64,000 bases of DNA from Anaerocolumna sp047777345 (lineage in GTDB: Bacteria; Bacillota; Clostridia; Lachnospirales; Lachnospiraceae), in assembly GCA_047777345.1 (NCBI GenBank), contig JBKEEJ010000007.1, positions 1 to 64,000 of the forward strand, written 5' to 3'. The notes beneath the pieces were generated by a model that did not search any database, was not told the origin of the DNA, and saw nothing but the letters and a program-made list of their open reading frames with translations. Positions 18,225 to 26,485 of the stretch are shown in pieces. The position numbers were made by a program, and so were the translations under genes. Positions within the stretch are counted from its first letter, which is position 1; each line of letters starts with the position of its first letter.

Positions 18225-19149
18225 ATATTGACTCTATACTATATCCATATTCGCAAATCCACTTTTTTAATTTTGAAATATACTCAATGGCCAATGGACT
18301 GAGATGAGTCTTTTCGTTTGCAATCCAGCCAATACGCATTCGTTCATCTGTTATAAGTGGCACGGAAATAATATTATTCCCGTTGAGATCCCTGCTCAAA
18401 ACACCTGAGCAGATGGTGTATCCGTTTAACCCTATCAGTAAGTTGAAAAGAGTGGCACGGTCGCTGACATAAATTGTTTTCTTTCTGGGAATAGTACTAA
18501 GGAGTTCTTCTGAAAAATAAAAAGAATTATAGGTTCCTTGTTCGAAAGCAAGAAACGGGTAATTATTTAAGTCTTCCAGAGTAACTGTTTCATTCTTGGC
18601 GAGAGGATGCTTCGAGCTGATAAAAACGTGAGGATCAGCTTCAAAAAGAAGATTAAATACCAAATGGTTCTCCTTTAGTATTTTATTAAGGACTTTCTCA
18701 TTAAAATTACTTAAATATATAATTCCGAGCTCACTTCGTAGATTTTTCACATCTTCAATAATTTCGTACGTTCTTGTCTCACGAAGGGTAAATTCATATT
18801 CATCAATATCCAAATCCAAAAGCAATTCAACAAATGCGTTGACAGCAAAAGCATAATGTTGGGTAGATATTGAGCAAAGTTTTTTCGAAGGTTTCTTTCC
18901 CATATATCGCTGTTCCATAAGTTCCGTTTGTTCTATGATCTGTCGTGCATAAGAGAGAAATTCAGCGCCATCATCTGACAAAGAAATCCCTTTTGCTGTG
19001 CGGTAAAATATTTCTATCCCAAGTTCTTTTTCAAGATCTTTAACAGCCGCTGAAAGACTAGGCTGTGTAATAAATAGTTGTTTGGCGGCTTCGGTAATTG
19101 AACCACATTCGACGATTTTAATAATATATTTTAGTTGTTGGAGTGTCAT
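18223..19149 (-). CDS. LysR family regulator, probably of methionine genes
   Basis: This is a 308-residue LysR regulator: N-terminal winged helix-turn-helix (LQQLKYIIKIVECGSITEAAKQLFITQPSLSAAV is the family signature region, residues 2-37) and a periplasmic-binding-protein-like effector domain. I place the start at 19149 (AAGGTGAT upstream, product begins MTLQQLKY) instead of a longer frame to 19266 that adds 39 non-family residues. It is convergent with metE-metF. A dyad lies between it and the next gene and a related one ahead of metE, which suggests autoregulation and control of metE. The effector is unknown; homocysteine would be the expectation from MetR-type proteins. Confidence 0.88.
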   Translation of the reverse strand: MTLQQLKYIIKIVECGSITEAAKQLFITQPSLSAAVKDLEKELGIEIFYRTAKGISLSDDGAEFLSYARQIIEQTELMEQRYMGKKPSKKLCSISTQHYAFAVNAFVELLLDLDIDEYEFTLRETRTYEIIEDVKNLRSELGIIYLSNFNEKVLNKILKENHLVFNLLFEADPHVFISSKHPLAKNETVTLEDLNNYPFLAFEQGTYNSFYFSEELLSTIPRKKTIYVSDRATLFNLLIGLNGYTICSGVLSRDLNGNNIISVPLITDERMRIGWIANEKTHLSPLAIEYISKLKKWICEYGYSIESI

Positions 19150-19187
19150 AGCATCACCTTGCCATAGTTTTTTTCTATAATTATATG

Positions 19188-19204
19188 CTATAATTGTATT
19201 ATAG
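19188..19204. promoter_or_regulatory. LysR-type dyad upstream of lysR
   Basis: CTATAATTGTATTATAG is a perfect 7-3-7 palindrome, the same architecture as the dyad ahead of metE, located about 40 bases upstream of the lysR start in the lysR-SDR divergent intergenic region. A second partial dyad, ATAG-N7-CTAT, lies at 19164-19178. Both fit LysR autoregulation, and could also affect the divergent SDR gene. Confidence 0.5.
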
Positions 19205-19307
19205 TCAATGGCACTTGATAGTTTAGTATCTTTGGATAAGATATGCCTAATGGTAAAACAGAGCATAATTTGCAGTGTTATAGTACGGGAGGGGAAAAGG
19301 ATTATCT

Positions 19308-20042
19308 ATGAATAAAACTGTTTTAATTACAGGAGCTTCAAGAGGAATTGGAAGGGAAATAGCAAAGCTCTTTGCCGCTAATGATTATAATGTTGCAATT
19401 AATTATTTCAAAAGTGAAGAAGAGGCAGAAAAATTGTATCTTCATCTGCGTGATGAAGGATATAGTGTTATTAAAGTACAGGGGGATGTAAGTAACAGAA
19501 TTCAGGTCGATAGTACGATGAATATAATATATAATCGTTTCGGCGATATTGATGTTCTAGTAAATAATGCCGGAGTTGCACAACAAAAACTATTTACTGA
19601 TATATCTGAGGATGATTGGGATTGGATGTTTAATGTTAATATTAAAGGGATGTTTAATTGCTGCCAAGCTGTATTACCAAAGATGATAAATAATAAGCGG
19701 GGAAAAATAATAAATATTTCGTCAATATGGGGATTAACAGGTTCCTCGTGTGAAGTACACTATTCTGCGTCCAAGGCCGCTGTTATCGAATTTACCAAAG
19801 CATTAGCAAAAGAAGTGGGTCCCTCAAATATTCAGGTAAATTGTGTTGCTCCAGGTATTATTAAAACGGATATGATTACACATTTAAACACATCGATAAT
19901 AGAAAAATTAAAAAGCGACACACCATTAGGGATATTAGGTACACCTAGAGATATAGCCGAAGTGGTTTTGTTTCTTGCATCAAGCAAGGCAGATTTTATT
20001 ACGGGACAAATAATTAGCCCTAATGGTGGATTTGTGATTTAG
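19308..20042 (+). CDS. SDR family oxidoreductase, FabG-like
   Basis: This is a 244-residue classical short-chain dehydrogenase/reductase. It has the NAD(P) glycine motif TGASRGIG (residues 8-15), NNAG near 87, catalytic Ser in NISSIWG and YSASK (Tyr and Lys), and the ending FITGQIISPNGGF typical of 3-oxoacyl-ACP reductase (FabG) and related enzymes. The substrate cannot be read from sequence. It is divergent from lysR with GGGAGGGG upstream and is not among fatty acid genes, so a role as a stand-alone ketoreductase is more likely than housekeeping FabG. Confidence 0.88.
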   Translation: MNKTVLITGASRGIGREIAKLFAANDYNVAINYFKSEEEAEKLYLHLRDEGYSVIKVQGDVSNRIQVDSTMNIIYNRFGDIDVLVNNAGVAQQKLFTDISEDDWDWMFNVNIKGMFNCCQAVLPKMINNKRGKIINISSIWGLTGSSCEVHYSASKAAVIEFTKALAKEVGPSNIQVNCVAPGIIKTDMITHLNTSIIEKLKSDTPLGILGTPRDIAEVVLFLASSKADFITGQIISPNGGFVI

Positions 20043-20070
20043 ATATTTTATCTGATTCACATTTTAATTA

Positions 20071-20210
20071 TTGATATGTTCCCACGAACAGTGCTTTCTC
20101 AAAAATGACCGAAAAACCATTGACATGTTCCCACGTACAGATGCTATAAAAAATGCCCCACAGACATCAATTCCATCAACTCGATCCATGTGGAGACGGT
20201 AGTATTGATA
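20071..20210. repeat. Intergenic repeat family B, copy 1
   Basis: About 140 bases beginning TTGATATGTTCCCACGAACA, with CCATTGACATGTTCCCACG at 20118-20136, align along their length with 38756-38890 after phoR; a short piece recurs at 51229-51262. Both long copies directly follow a gene end and precede accessory genes. No open frame is conserved. About 130 bases further on, both also carry a GCGGTTTT segment, so the true element may be longer. Confidence 0.65.
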
Positions 20211-20350
20211 ACAAGGGTGAAAGAGTGAGAGCGTAAAAAACCCTTATATATCAGGGCTTTCAGCACATATGGGTGTAAAACCCATTGAGTAAAATCATGA
20301 AAATATCGCTTCGAGGGAATAAGTCCATAAGAGCGGTTTTTGATAGTTAA

Positions 20351-20467
20351 GTGGTCAGGTTAGATGTCATAGCTCGGTGAGTGGTCGGGTTAGATGTCAG
20401 CGTTCGCGAGTGGTCAGGTTAGATGTTTTTTCAGAAGTTTTTGAGGTTGTGTGGTCAGATTGGATGT
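20351..20467. repeat. Repeat family A, copy 1 (four units)
   Basis: Four direct units of GTGGTCAGGTTAGATGT (positions 20351, 20381, 20410 and 20451, the last GTGGTCAGATTGGATGT) with spacings of 30, 29 and 41 bases. The last two units and their 41-base spacing recur nearly unchanged at 24989-25046. The array ends 50 bases before the nucleotidyltransferase start. Unit clusters like this occur at the ends of IS21-type elements, but no matching transposase is near. The rest of the gap 20211-20350 shows no gene. Confidence 0.8.
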
Positions 20468-20517
20468 GGGCATTAACAAGCTATTTTAAAAAGATCGCTT
20501 TAATGAGGTGAGCATAC

Positions 20518-21348
20518 ATGAATGAAATTAAAACAGTATTAGATGAAGTTGTATCAGCATTGGCAGATGTGTCAGGCATCCAAGCAGTTGTGCTTGGCGG
20601 CTCTCGCGCAAGGGGCACGCATTCCCCTGACTCAGATATTGATATCGGTATTTATTACAATACGGAGACACTTGACCTTGTGTCCTTGAACAAGGCAGCC
20701 AAACTTGTGGATGATGAACACAGGGATAATTTGGTCGTTCCTCCTGGTGCATGGGGAGAATGGGTTAATGGCGGTGGCTGGCTTATGATGGATGGATACC
20801 ATGTTGACTTTATACTACGGGATATAGAACGTGTGGAAAATGTAATTTCAGAATGTCAGGAAGGGATTATTTCCGCACATTATCAAACTGGACATCCCCA
20901 TGCCTACATGAATGTGATGTATATGGGAGAATTAGCAGTATGCAAGGTATTGTGGGATAAACAGGGTAATATTTCAGCTTTGAAGCAAGTCGCGAAAAAA
21001 TACCCGCCGAAATTGAAAAGAGCTATTATTGGTTTCTTTACGTTTGAAGCAGAGTTTTCTTTAATGTTCGCGGAAAACAATGCCAGGAAAAACGATGTTT
21101 ATTATGTTACTGCTCATATTGTACGGGCGATTTCAGCGCTGAACCAGGTGTTATTTGCAGTAAATGAAGAGTACTGCCTGAACGAAAAAAAGGCAGTCGG
21201 CATGATAGAGCATTTTAACATTCACCCGCTTGGATACAAAGATAAAATAAATTCAATTTTTGCGGCAGCCGGAACAGATGGAGCAAATGCCTGTGTGCAG
21301 CTAAAGCAATTGATTAACGAAGCGAAAGGTATTTTTCTGAATGACTGA
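20518..21348 (+). CDS. Nucleotidyltransferase-domain protein
   Basis: This 276-residue protein has the polymerase-beta-type nucleotidyltransferase motif GGSRARGTHSPDSDIDIG (residues 27-44), with the two metal-binding aspartates in DSDID, followed by a helical C-terminal domain. Proteins of this build include aminoglycoside nucleotidyltransferases and many relatives of unknown substrate, so resistance is a possibility and not a conclusion. GAGGTGAG precedes the ATG at a good distance. It was probably followed directly by the methyltransferase at 23288 before an insertion sequence separated them. It is the first gene of a cluster of resistance-type genes behind repeat A. Confidence 0.8.
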   Translation: MNEIKTVLDEVVSALADVSGIQAVVLGGSRARGTHSPDSDIDIGIYYNTETLDLVSLNKAAKLVDDEHRDNLVVPPGAWGEWVNGGGWLMMDGYHVDFILRDIERVENVISECQEGIISAHYQTGHPHAYMNVMYMGELAVCKVLWDKQGNISALKQVAKKYPPKLKRAIIGFFTFEAEFSLMFAENNARKNDVYYVTAHIVRAISALNQVLFAVNEEYCLNEKKAVGMIEHFNIHPLGYKDKINSIFAAAGTDGANACVQLKQLINEAKGIFLND

Positions 21349-21380
21349 TGAACATATCCGGTGAAAGATTCTAACTACAC

Positions 21381-23264
21381 GGTAGTGTAAAGTGAACTAT
21401 GAAAACCCTAAGTCAAAAAATGTGGCTCTTTTAGAACCTTGAAAATTGCAAAATATAGTGTACTGGAAGCTAACGCCACCCTTGACAGCATGACAAAGCA
21501 ATGCTCTGAAGGAATTACCGACGGCGAAGAAACTCAGGAACAGATAGTTATTACCGTCTGCATCACAGCATTTTAGCATTGCCTTGCCATGCTATCAAGG
21601 GCATAGCCGAAATCAAGATTTCGGTGGCTGGTATATTACCTCTGGCTCTAAATCTAAGAACAGATAGAGTCTTTGGCTTGTTGCTTTTGCATGTTTAAAA
21701 TGGTTTGCTGACCAAGGAAGATTAAGAGTTGCCATTTACCTGGCATGTTGTCAGCACCTACTAGCATATCAACTTCATTTAGTGGCTTTTTATAACCAGT
21801 GATCTTATGTGGTCTTAGGAAATTATAGTAGGCTACCCAGAGAGATACGTTATAGTTCGCTCCATCATAATTATCGTAACCACATCTGACTCGGTAGGAA
21901 GCTTTGAATGTACGGTTCAGTCTCTCTACCATTTGTTTGAAAGGCCGGTATTCCTTAGAAACTTCATCATCATTGGTAAGACCGATAACCTGCGTGATAT
22001 CGAATTTAAAGGCATCACCAAAACGATGGAAGAATTGCTGAGCAGCAAGAGGATAAGCACTGTATCCATCAGCGATGAAGCGGAAGTTCTTAGGAAGCTC
22101 CTTAAGGTGACGAAATGCCATCCTCATTGCCATAATACATGGGCCGACGCCTCGGTTGTCAGAAACCTGATATCCAAGGATTGAACGGGACACAGCATCC
22201 ATGATAAACCAGATATAACCCTTGATACCACGGACTTTGATATAAGTCTCGTCAGCTACCATGGTATTCGATGGTTTGTAATCATAATGATCAACAAATG
22301 GTTTAATAACAGTTGCTGCAGTTCTAGCATAGTTTGCAACCATAGTATGAGAGATATCGATATTATATAAATCCTTAAGGGCTCTAGAAGTTTTCCTAAG
22401 AGAAAGTCCGAGATTCACATGCATCGTAAGGCATAACGACATGATGTAGGCATTGTTCTTAGTAAATCTAAGAGAAGATGCATTCTTGGGTAGTGAATCT
22501 AAATCCATGCGAAAGAAATCCACAGTGAATTCACGGTAGATGTAATGGAGCTTGTATTTATTCTTTCCATAGTTTTTAAGATCCTCTTTATCAACCTTTT
22601 TAAGATTATTAAGGTAGTAGGAACACTTAGGGTTTGTACATTTATGTACGATGAAATGCTTACGATTCTTCTTTGGAGTAAGAGTATGTGAGCAGTAAGG
22701 GCACTTAAATTTAATGGGTGTAGTAAGTTGTTTCCCATTAGAAAAAGAGGCATTACAAACTTTACAAAGGTATTGCCCTTTGCCACCATTATTATCATAA
22801 ATATAGTGGTGAGGAGCGTTACAAATAGGGCATCTGATATCATCAGGAATGGATTTACCATTACGACGCTGAACTGGCTTTAAAGGCTTACCATAACGCC
22901 ACTGATAGTACTGGAGAAGGAAATCCCAGTCTTGTTTCTGAAATTTCAAGATAACAGGAAGTTTATCCGTTTTAAATTTCTGGTACTTTGGAGAAAGGGA
23001 ATCGTCAAAAGCCCATTGCTTAAGAGGAATATATTTTGCAATAAAATTTAAAAGCCAACAGATTTGTTTATATTGGTATTGAATGATTTGTATTAAATAA
23101 AGTATAATGTCCATAGCAATGATTTACCTTTCGTATTTTGTTTGTTGTGGCGACTACATTATACACGAAAAGGGAGGTCATTGCTTTTTTAGTTTAAAAA
23201 GTGATGTAAACCTTGGAACTATAAGGTTTTATATAAAAAGGAAGGTAGTAAACTTGACACTACC
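21381..23264 (-). mobile_element. Insertion sequence with 8-bp target duplication
   Basis: The element is 1,884 bp, bounded by inverted ends GGTAGTGTAAAG... and ...CTTGACACTACC and flanked on both sides by AACTACAC (21373-21380 and 23265-23272), an exact 8-bp target duplication. It carries one DDE transposase gene on the minus strand and about 270 bases of non-coding subterminal sequence at 21381-21653. It landed between the nucleotidyltransferase and methyltransferase genes. The clean duplication indicates a recent insertion. An 8-bp duplication and the transposase type fit the IS6 group, though I am not certain of the family. Confidence 0.88.
21654..23114 (-). CDS. DDE-type transposase, IS6-like with zinc ribbons
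   Basis: This is a 486-residue transposase. The N-terminal half has two zinc-ribbon cysteine clusters (CPICNAPHH...CKVCNASF and CPYCSHTL...CTNPKC), a helix-turn-helix-like segment (GLSLRKTSRALKDLYNIDIS), then the catalytic core with MVADETYIKVRG (first Asp), RFIADGYSAYP (second Asp) and MVERLNRTFK (Glu). The core resembles IS6/IS240 transposases, but the zinc-rich N-terminus makes it longer than the typical IS6 protein of about 230 residues. A TATAAT-containing promoter lies inside the right end of the element. Confidence 0.85.
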   Translation of the reverse strand: MDIILYLIQIIQYQYKQICWLLNFIAKYIPLKQWAFDDSLSPKYQKFKTDKLPVILKFQKQDWDFLLQYYQWRYGKPLKPVQRRNGKSIPDDIRCPICNAPHHYIYDNNGGKGQYLCKVCNASFSNGKQLTTPIKFKCPYCSHTLTPKKNRKHFIVHKCTNPKCSYYLNNLKKVDKEDLKNYGKNKYKLHYIYREFTVDFFRMDLDSLPKNASSLRFTKNNAYIMSLCLTMHVNLGLSLRKTSRALKDLYNIDISHTMVANYARTAATVIKPFVDHYDYKPSNTMVADETYIKVRGIKGYIWFIMDAVSRSILGYQVSDNRGVGPCIMAMRMAFRHLKELPKNFRFIADGYSAYPLAAQQFFHRFGDAFKFDITQVIGLTNDDEVSKEYRPFKQMVERLNRTFKASYRVRCGYDNYDGANYNVSLWVAYYNFLRPHKITGYKKPLNEVDMLVGADNMPGKWQLLIFLGQQTILNMQKQQAKDSICS

Positions 23265-23287
23265 AACTACACAAAGAAGGTGAGAAT

Positions 23288-24019
23288 ATGAACAACATTT
23301 ATGATAATAGACAATTTTTTGACCAGTATTCGAAGATGTCACGCAGTCAACAAGGCTTATCCGGAGCAGGTGAATGGCATCAGTTCAAGGCCTTGTTTCC
23401 TGAATTAAGCTACAAAAGCGTACTCGATCTTGGATGCGGTTATGGCTGGCATTGCAAATATGCGGTTGAGTGCGGTGCAAAGCAGGTATTGGGTATTGAC
23501 CTGAGTGAAAAAATGATACATGAAGCAAAAGCAAAAAACGCAGACTCGAAAATTACCTATCGGGTTTGCGGGCTGGAGGAATATGATTATCCCGCCAATT
23601 CATATGATTGCGTGGTTTCTAATCTGGTGCTTCATTATATTGCAGATATTGATACGATTTTCAGGAAAATATACCTGACGCTAAAGGCGGATGGCGTTTT
23701 TCTTCTTAACATCGAACACCCTGTCTTTACGGCGGGTGTGAACCAGGACTGGATTTATAATGTAAACGGCAAGCCACAGTATTGGCCTGTTGATGATTAC
23801 TTTTATCCCGGAGAGCGAGTTGCCCATTTCCTAGGACTGGATGTCACGAAACAACATCATACATTAACGCAAATTCTAATGGGGCTTATAAAAGCCGGAT
23901 TTCGGCTGGACGTTGTTGAGGAAGCAATGCCAAGCGCCGATATGATGGACATTCCGGGCATGTCAGATGAAATGCGCCGCCCAATGATGCTGCTAATTAA
24001 GTCTGTGAAACAAGCTTGA
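23288..24019 (+). CDS. Class I SAM-dependent methyltransferase
   Basis: This 243-residue protein has the Rossmann SAM motif I VLDLGCGYGWH (about residues 48-58), motif II GIDLSEKM and a motif IV region SNLVLHYIAD, like UbiE/COQ5-type small-molecule methyltransferases. AGAAGGTGAG gives a good start. The IS target duplication lies 16 bases before the ATG, so its original promoter or operon link to the nucleotidyltransferase was cut by the insertion. The substrate is unknown. It sits in the resistance-type cluster, which hints at drug or toxin methylation, but nothing in the sequence proves it. Confidence 0.85.
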   Translation: MNNIYDNRQFFDQYSKMSRSQQGLSGAGEWHQFKALFPELSYKSVLDLGCGYGWHCKYAVECGAKQVLGIDLSEKMIHEAKAKNADSKITYRVCGLEEYDYPANSYDCVVSNLVLHYIADIDTIFRKIYLTLKADGVFLLNIEHPVFTAGVNQDWIYNVNGKPQYWPVDDYFYPGERVAHFLGLDVTKQHHTLTQILMGLIKAGFRLDVVEEAMPSADMMDIPGMSDEMRRPMMLLIKSVKQA

Positions 24020-24077
24020 TAGCATCTGAGTTGGGAAAGCGTTGATAGCGGAAAGCCAACGCGCGAGGAGGTTTAAT

Positions 24078-24713
24078 ATGCAATATGGACCAGATCCAAG
24101 TTCCATTTATCCAAATGAAAACATCAAAAGCATATGCTACATTAAAAATTTAATCACACGTCCAAACATTATAGTAGGCGATTACACCTACTATGATGAT
24201 ATCAATGGTGCGGAACGATTTGAAGAGCACGTTACACATCACTATGAATTTATAGGTGATAAGCTCATCATCGGGAAATTCTGCGCTATAGCAAAAGGTA
24301 TCGAATTTGTAATGAACGGTGCGAATCATAGAATGTGCAGCGTCACTACTTATCCTTTTAACATCATGGGGGCATGGTTGGAAAAGGCAACTCCGACACT
24401 TGGGGATTTACCTTTCAAAGGAGATACTGTTGTAGGAAATGATGTGTGGATAGGTCAAAATGTCACTGTAATGCCTGGCGTGCATATTGGTGATGGAGCA
24501 ATTGTAGCTGCCAATTCAGTAGTTACAAAGGACATACCGGCTTATCATATTGCAGGCGGAAACCCCGTCAGAATTACTAAGAAAAGATTCGACGATGACC
24601 TTATAGACTATCTGCTGAAATTAAAATGGTGGGATTGGCCAGCACGTAAAATATTTGATAACCTTGAGGTACTGTGCAGCGGTAACCTTTCAAGAATTAA
24701 GGAGATAAAATGA
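24078..24713 (+). CDS. Vat-like xenobiotic acetyltransferase (hexapeptide)
   Basis: This 211-residue left-handed beta-helix acetyltransferase is of the Vat/CatB type. It begins QYGPDPSSIYP like streptogramin A acetyltransferases, and has IIGKFCAIAKGIEFVMNGANH (catalytic His), GNDVWIGQNV and the loop KDIPAYHIAGGNP, then WWDWP. The start is at 24078 behind GAGGAGG; a longer frame to 24042 adds 12 unrelated residues. Vat enzymes acetylate streptogramin A, CatB-type relatives chloramphenicol; the N-terminus here matches Vat better. Activity and substrate range remain inferred. It is part of the methyltransferase operon. Confidence 0.9.
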   Translation: MQYGPDPSSIYPNENIKSICYIKNLITRPNIIVGDYTYYDDINGAERFEEHVTHHYEFIGDKLIIGKFCAIAKGIEFVMNGANHRMCSVTTYPFNIMGAWLEKATPTLGDLPFKGDTVVGNDVWIGQNVTVMPGVHIGDGAIVAANSVVTKDIPAYHIAGGNPVRITKKRFDDDLIDYLLKLKWWDWPARKIFDNLEVLCSGNLSRIKEIK

Positions 24714-24895
24714 ACGAATACACAAAACAGGAACTGGAAGAGGCGAAGACCGCCCTTGCTTCAACGTTACACAAGTGCGAAAAGATGCAGGAAAGCGGCA
24801 GACTACAGTCTTCACAAAAAACTTTAAACGACAGGCGGGTAAAGGCACTTCGGATTGCGCTAACTCTTATTGAGAAAGAGATGAGGTCGAAATAA
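24710..24895 (+). CDS. Small conserved hypothetical protein (61 aa)
   Basis: This 61-residue, highly charged helical protein starts 4 bases before the Vat-like gene's stop (ATGA overlap) and follows its ribosome binding site AAGGAG. Heptad-like spacing of hydrophobics suggests a coiled coil. I do not recognise a family. Its tight coupling suggests it was carried with the acetyltransferase. Confidence 0.6.
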   Translation: MNEYTKQELEEAKTALASTLHKCEKMQESGRLQSSQKTLNDRRVKALRIALTLIEKEMRSK

Positions 24896-25023
24896 TGCAA
24901 ATCGACTTTAAAAAACCGAAAAAGATTTATGCCAACCAAGAACTACATCATCGATTAAGTGGTCAGGTTGGATGTCATATCCTCGCGAGTGGTCAGGTTA
25001 GATGTTTTTTCGGAAGTTTTTGA
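24895..25023 (+). pseudogene. Gene start cut off by repeat A
   Basis: An ATG overlapping the preceding stop (TAATG at 24893-24897) opens a frame MQIDFKKPKKIYANQELHHR that runs straight into repeat A and stops at 25023. The first 20 codons look like a real coupled gene; the remainder is translated repeat. This suggests the repeat replaced the body of a fourth gene in the operon. Confidence 0.45.
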
Positions 25024-25046
25024 GGTTGTGTGGTCAGATTGGATGT
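24959..25046. repeat. Repeat family A, copy 2 (three units)
   Basis: Units at 24959, 24989 and 25030 with spacings of 30 and 41 bases. From 24987 to 25046 it is almost identical to 20408-20467; it lacks one of the roughly 30-base units of copy 1, so unit number varies. It ends 41 bases before the CPBP protease start. Confidence 0.8.
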
Positions 25047-25087
25047 TTTGAATTTTTATATCAATATTTTAGAAACGGAGTTTAGTT

Positions 25088-25774
25088 ATGGAAAAACACA
25101 CAGAGATAATTAAGTCAAATGTGAAATCGTCAATGATACAGCTTGTTATAGCTGTTTGCGGTGTATTTGTTGCCGTGTTTGGTCTGTCGATGTTTAATCA
25201 ATATTTACTGATGTCATTCCCTTTGCCATTGCGTATGGTTCTTATGATTGTCACGCAATGGTTGCTTTTCCTCGTTCCAGCGATATTAATGATTGTGAAC
25301 AAAGAAAAGCTCAGCAGTATCGGCTTCAAAAAAGAAAAAATTCTGCCGCAAATAGGCATCGGTGTATTACTTGCTTTAGCTATGTCATTAGTTTTGACTG
25401 TTCTCCCCATCATACTTGGCTTTAAAGATATGGTTGGAAACACAACTTACACGCAGACATATCAATTCGTTTATCAATTTATCTATGCAATATTGGGAGT
25501 TGCTCTTGCTGAGGAATTGGTCTTTCGCGGTTACATATTCCACAAATTATTGGCAATCAAAAACTCTAAGTGGTTTGCTATCATTATATCATCTTTGCTG
25601 TTTGGGTTGTTTCATATATTCAACGGAAATATTATTCAGATTTTTATGACGGCATTTATTGGATTTCTCTACTGTATATTTAGAGAGAAAATTAAAGGTT
25701 GTACCCTGCTTTCGCTGATTATTGCCCATGGGGTGTACGATGCCATGATTGTATTATGGGTTTCCATATTATGA
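25088..25774 (+). CDS. CPBP family intramembrane glutamic protease
   Basis: This 228-residue membrane protein has several hydrophobic segments and the CPBP (CAAX-processing/bacteriocin-processing) motifs: EELVFRGY (paired glutamates and arginine, about residues 141-148), FGLFH (His) and HGVYD (His). These residues form the active site of Rce1-type proteases. Bacterial members are linked to bacteriocin self-immunity or maturation. ACGGAG precedes the start. It is bordered by repeats A2 and A3, so it looks like a separate cassette. The substrate is unknown. Confidence 0.9.
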   Translation: MEKHTEIIKSNVKSSMIQLVIAVCGVFVAVFGLSMFNQYLLMSFPLPLRMVLMIVTQWLLFLVPAILMIVNKEKLSSIGFKKEKILPQIGIGVLLALAMSLVLTVLPIILGFKDMVGNTTYTQTYQFVYQFIYAILGVALAEELVFRGYIFHKLLAIKNSKWFAIIISSLLFGLFHIFNGNIIQIFMTAFIGFLYCIFREKIKGCTLLSLIIAHGVYDAMIVLWVSIL

Positions 25775-25848
25775 TCAGATCCTAAAGCCGTTTTCAGCTT
25801 AGCTATTGGTGCTTGCTGACAGAGCAGAATAGAATCCCGGGGTTGCGA

Positions 25849-25904
25849 GTGGTCAAGTAAGATGCTTTTTAATTTTGCCGGGGTTGTGTGCTCGGTTTGG
25901 ATGT
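25849..25904. repeat. Repeat family A, copy 3 (degenerate, two units)
   Basis: GTGGTCAAGTAAGATGC at 25849 and GTGCTCGGTTTGGATGT at 25888, 39 bases apart, with the intervening TTTTTAATTTTGCCGGGGTTGT matching the TTTTTTCAGAAGTTTTTGAGGTTGT of copies 1 and 2 in outline. A further diverged copy is at about 43751-43810. Confidence 0.6.
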
Positions 25905-26046
25905 AGGTATTATTAAGTTGCAGAATAGGCAAATCAACATGACTGAAATATGCATTGATCTTTGTTAGCCGTGGTGTTGAATAGATGGACTTATATCGTT
26001 GGTAGATGGCAGTTAGACACATTTAATTTATCGGTGGTGAAAATAG

Positions 26047-26422
26047 ATGTATATAGAAACGGGTTCGTTTTTTGATAAGATACCGCAGGCATTGCCGTTG
26101 TATAAAATGTTTGCAGAAAAAGTCTTAGCCGAATATCCTGACGTTCAGATAAAGATTCAAAAATCGCAGATCTCTTTTTCCAACAAGCATCAATTTGCGT
26201 TTGTATGGCTACCGATTCGTAAGATGAAAGACCGGCCGGATATCTAATATCATTGTATCATTTGGACTGTCCTATCACCTTGATTCACCTCGAATTGTGG
26301 AAGCTACGGAACCATATCCAAACCGCTGGATGCATCATCTCATCATCCAAAATCGTAGCGAAATTGATACCGAGCTCATGAATTGGATTAAAGAAGCTTA
26401 CGATTTTGCAGTAACAAAGTGA
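26047..26422 (+). pseudogene. DUF5655-like protein, frameshifted
   Basis: The first frame (26047-26247) reads SFFDKIPQALPLYKMFAEKV...FAFVWLPIRKMKDRPDI and stops. The next frame continues at once with YIIVSFGLSYHLDSPRIVEA and MHHLIIQN to a stop at 26422. One extra A in ATCTAATATC near 26243 explains the break. Joined, the product of about 125 residues resembles DUF5655 domain proteins, which are often found with other small accessory genes. Whether the shift is real cannot be told here. Confidence 0.65.
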
Positions 26423-26485
26423 CCGGAAAATTTCAAGCAAGACAGGTTCTTGTAAGGAGTTCACTCTAAGTAAGGAGAAAAAACA

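Noticed and set aside
20351..25904. CRISPR array or integron attC sites (repeat A)
   Set aside because: Units are few, spacing is irregular (29-41 bases), spacers are partly conserved between copies, and no cas genes, tyrosine integrase or attC core words are present.
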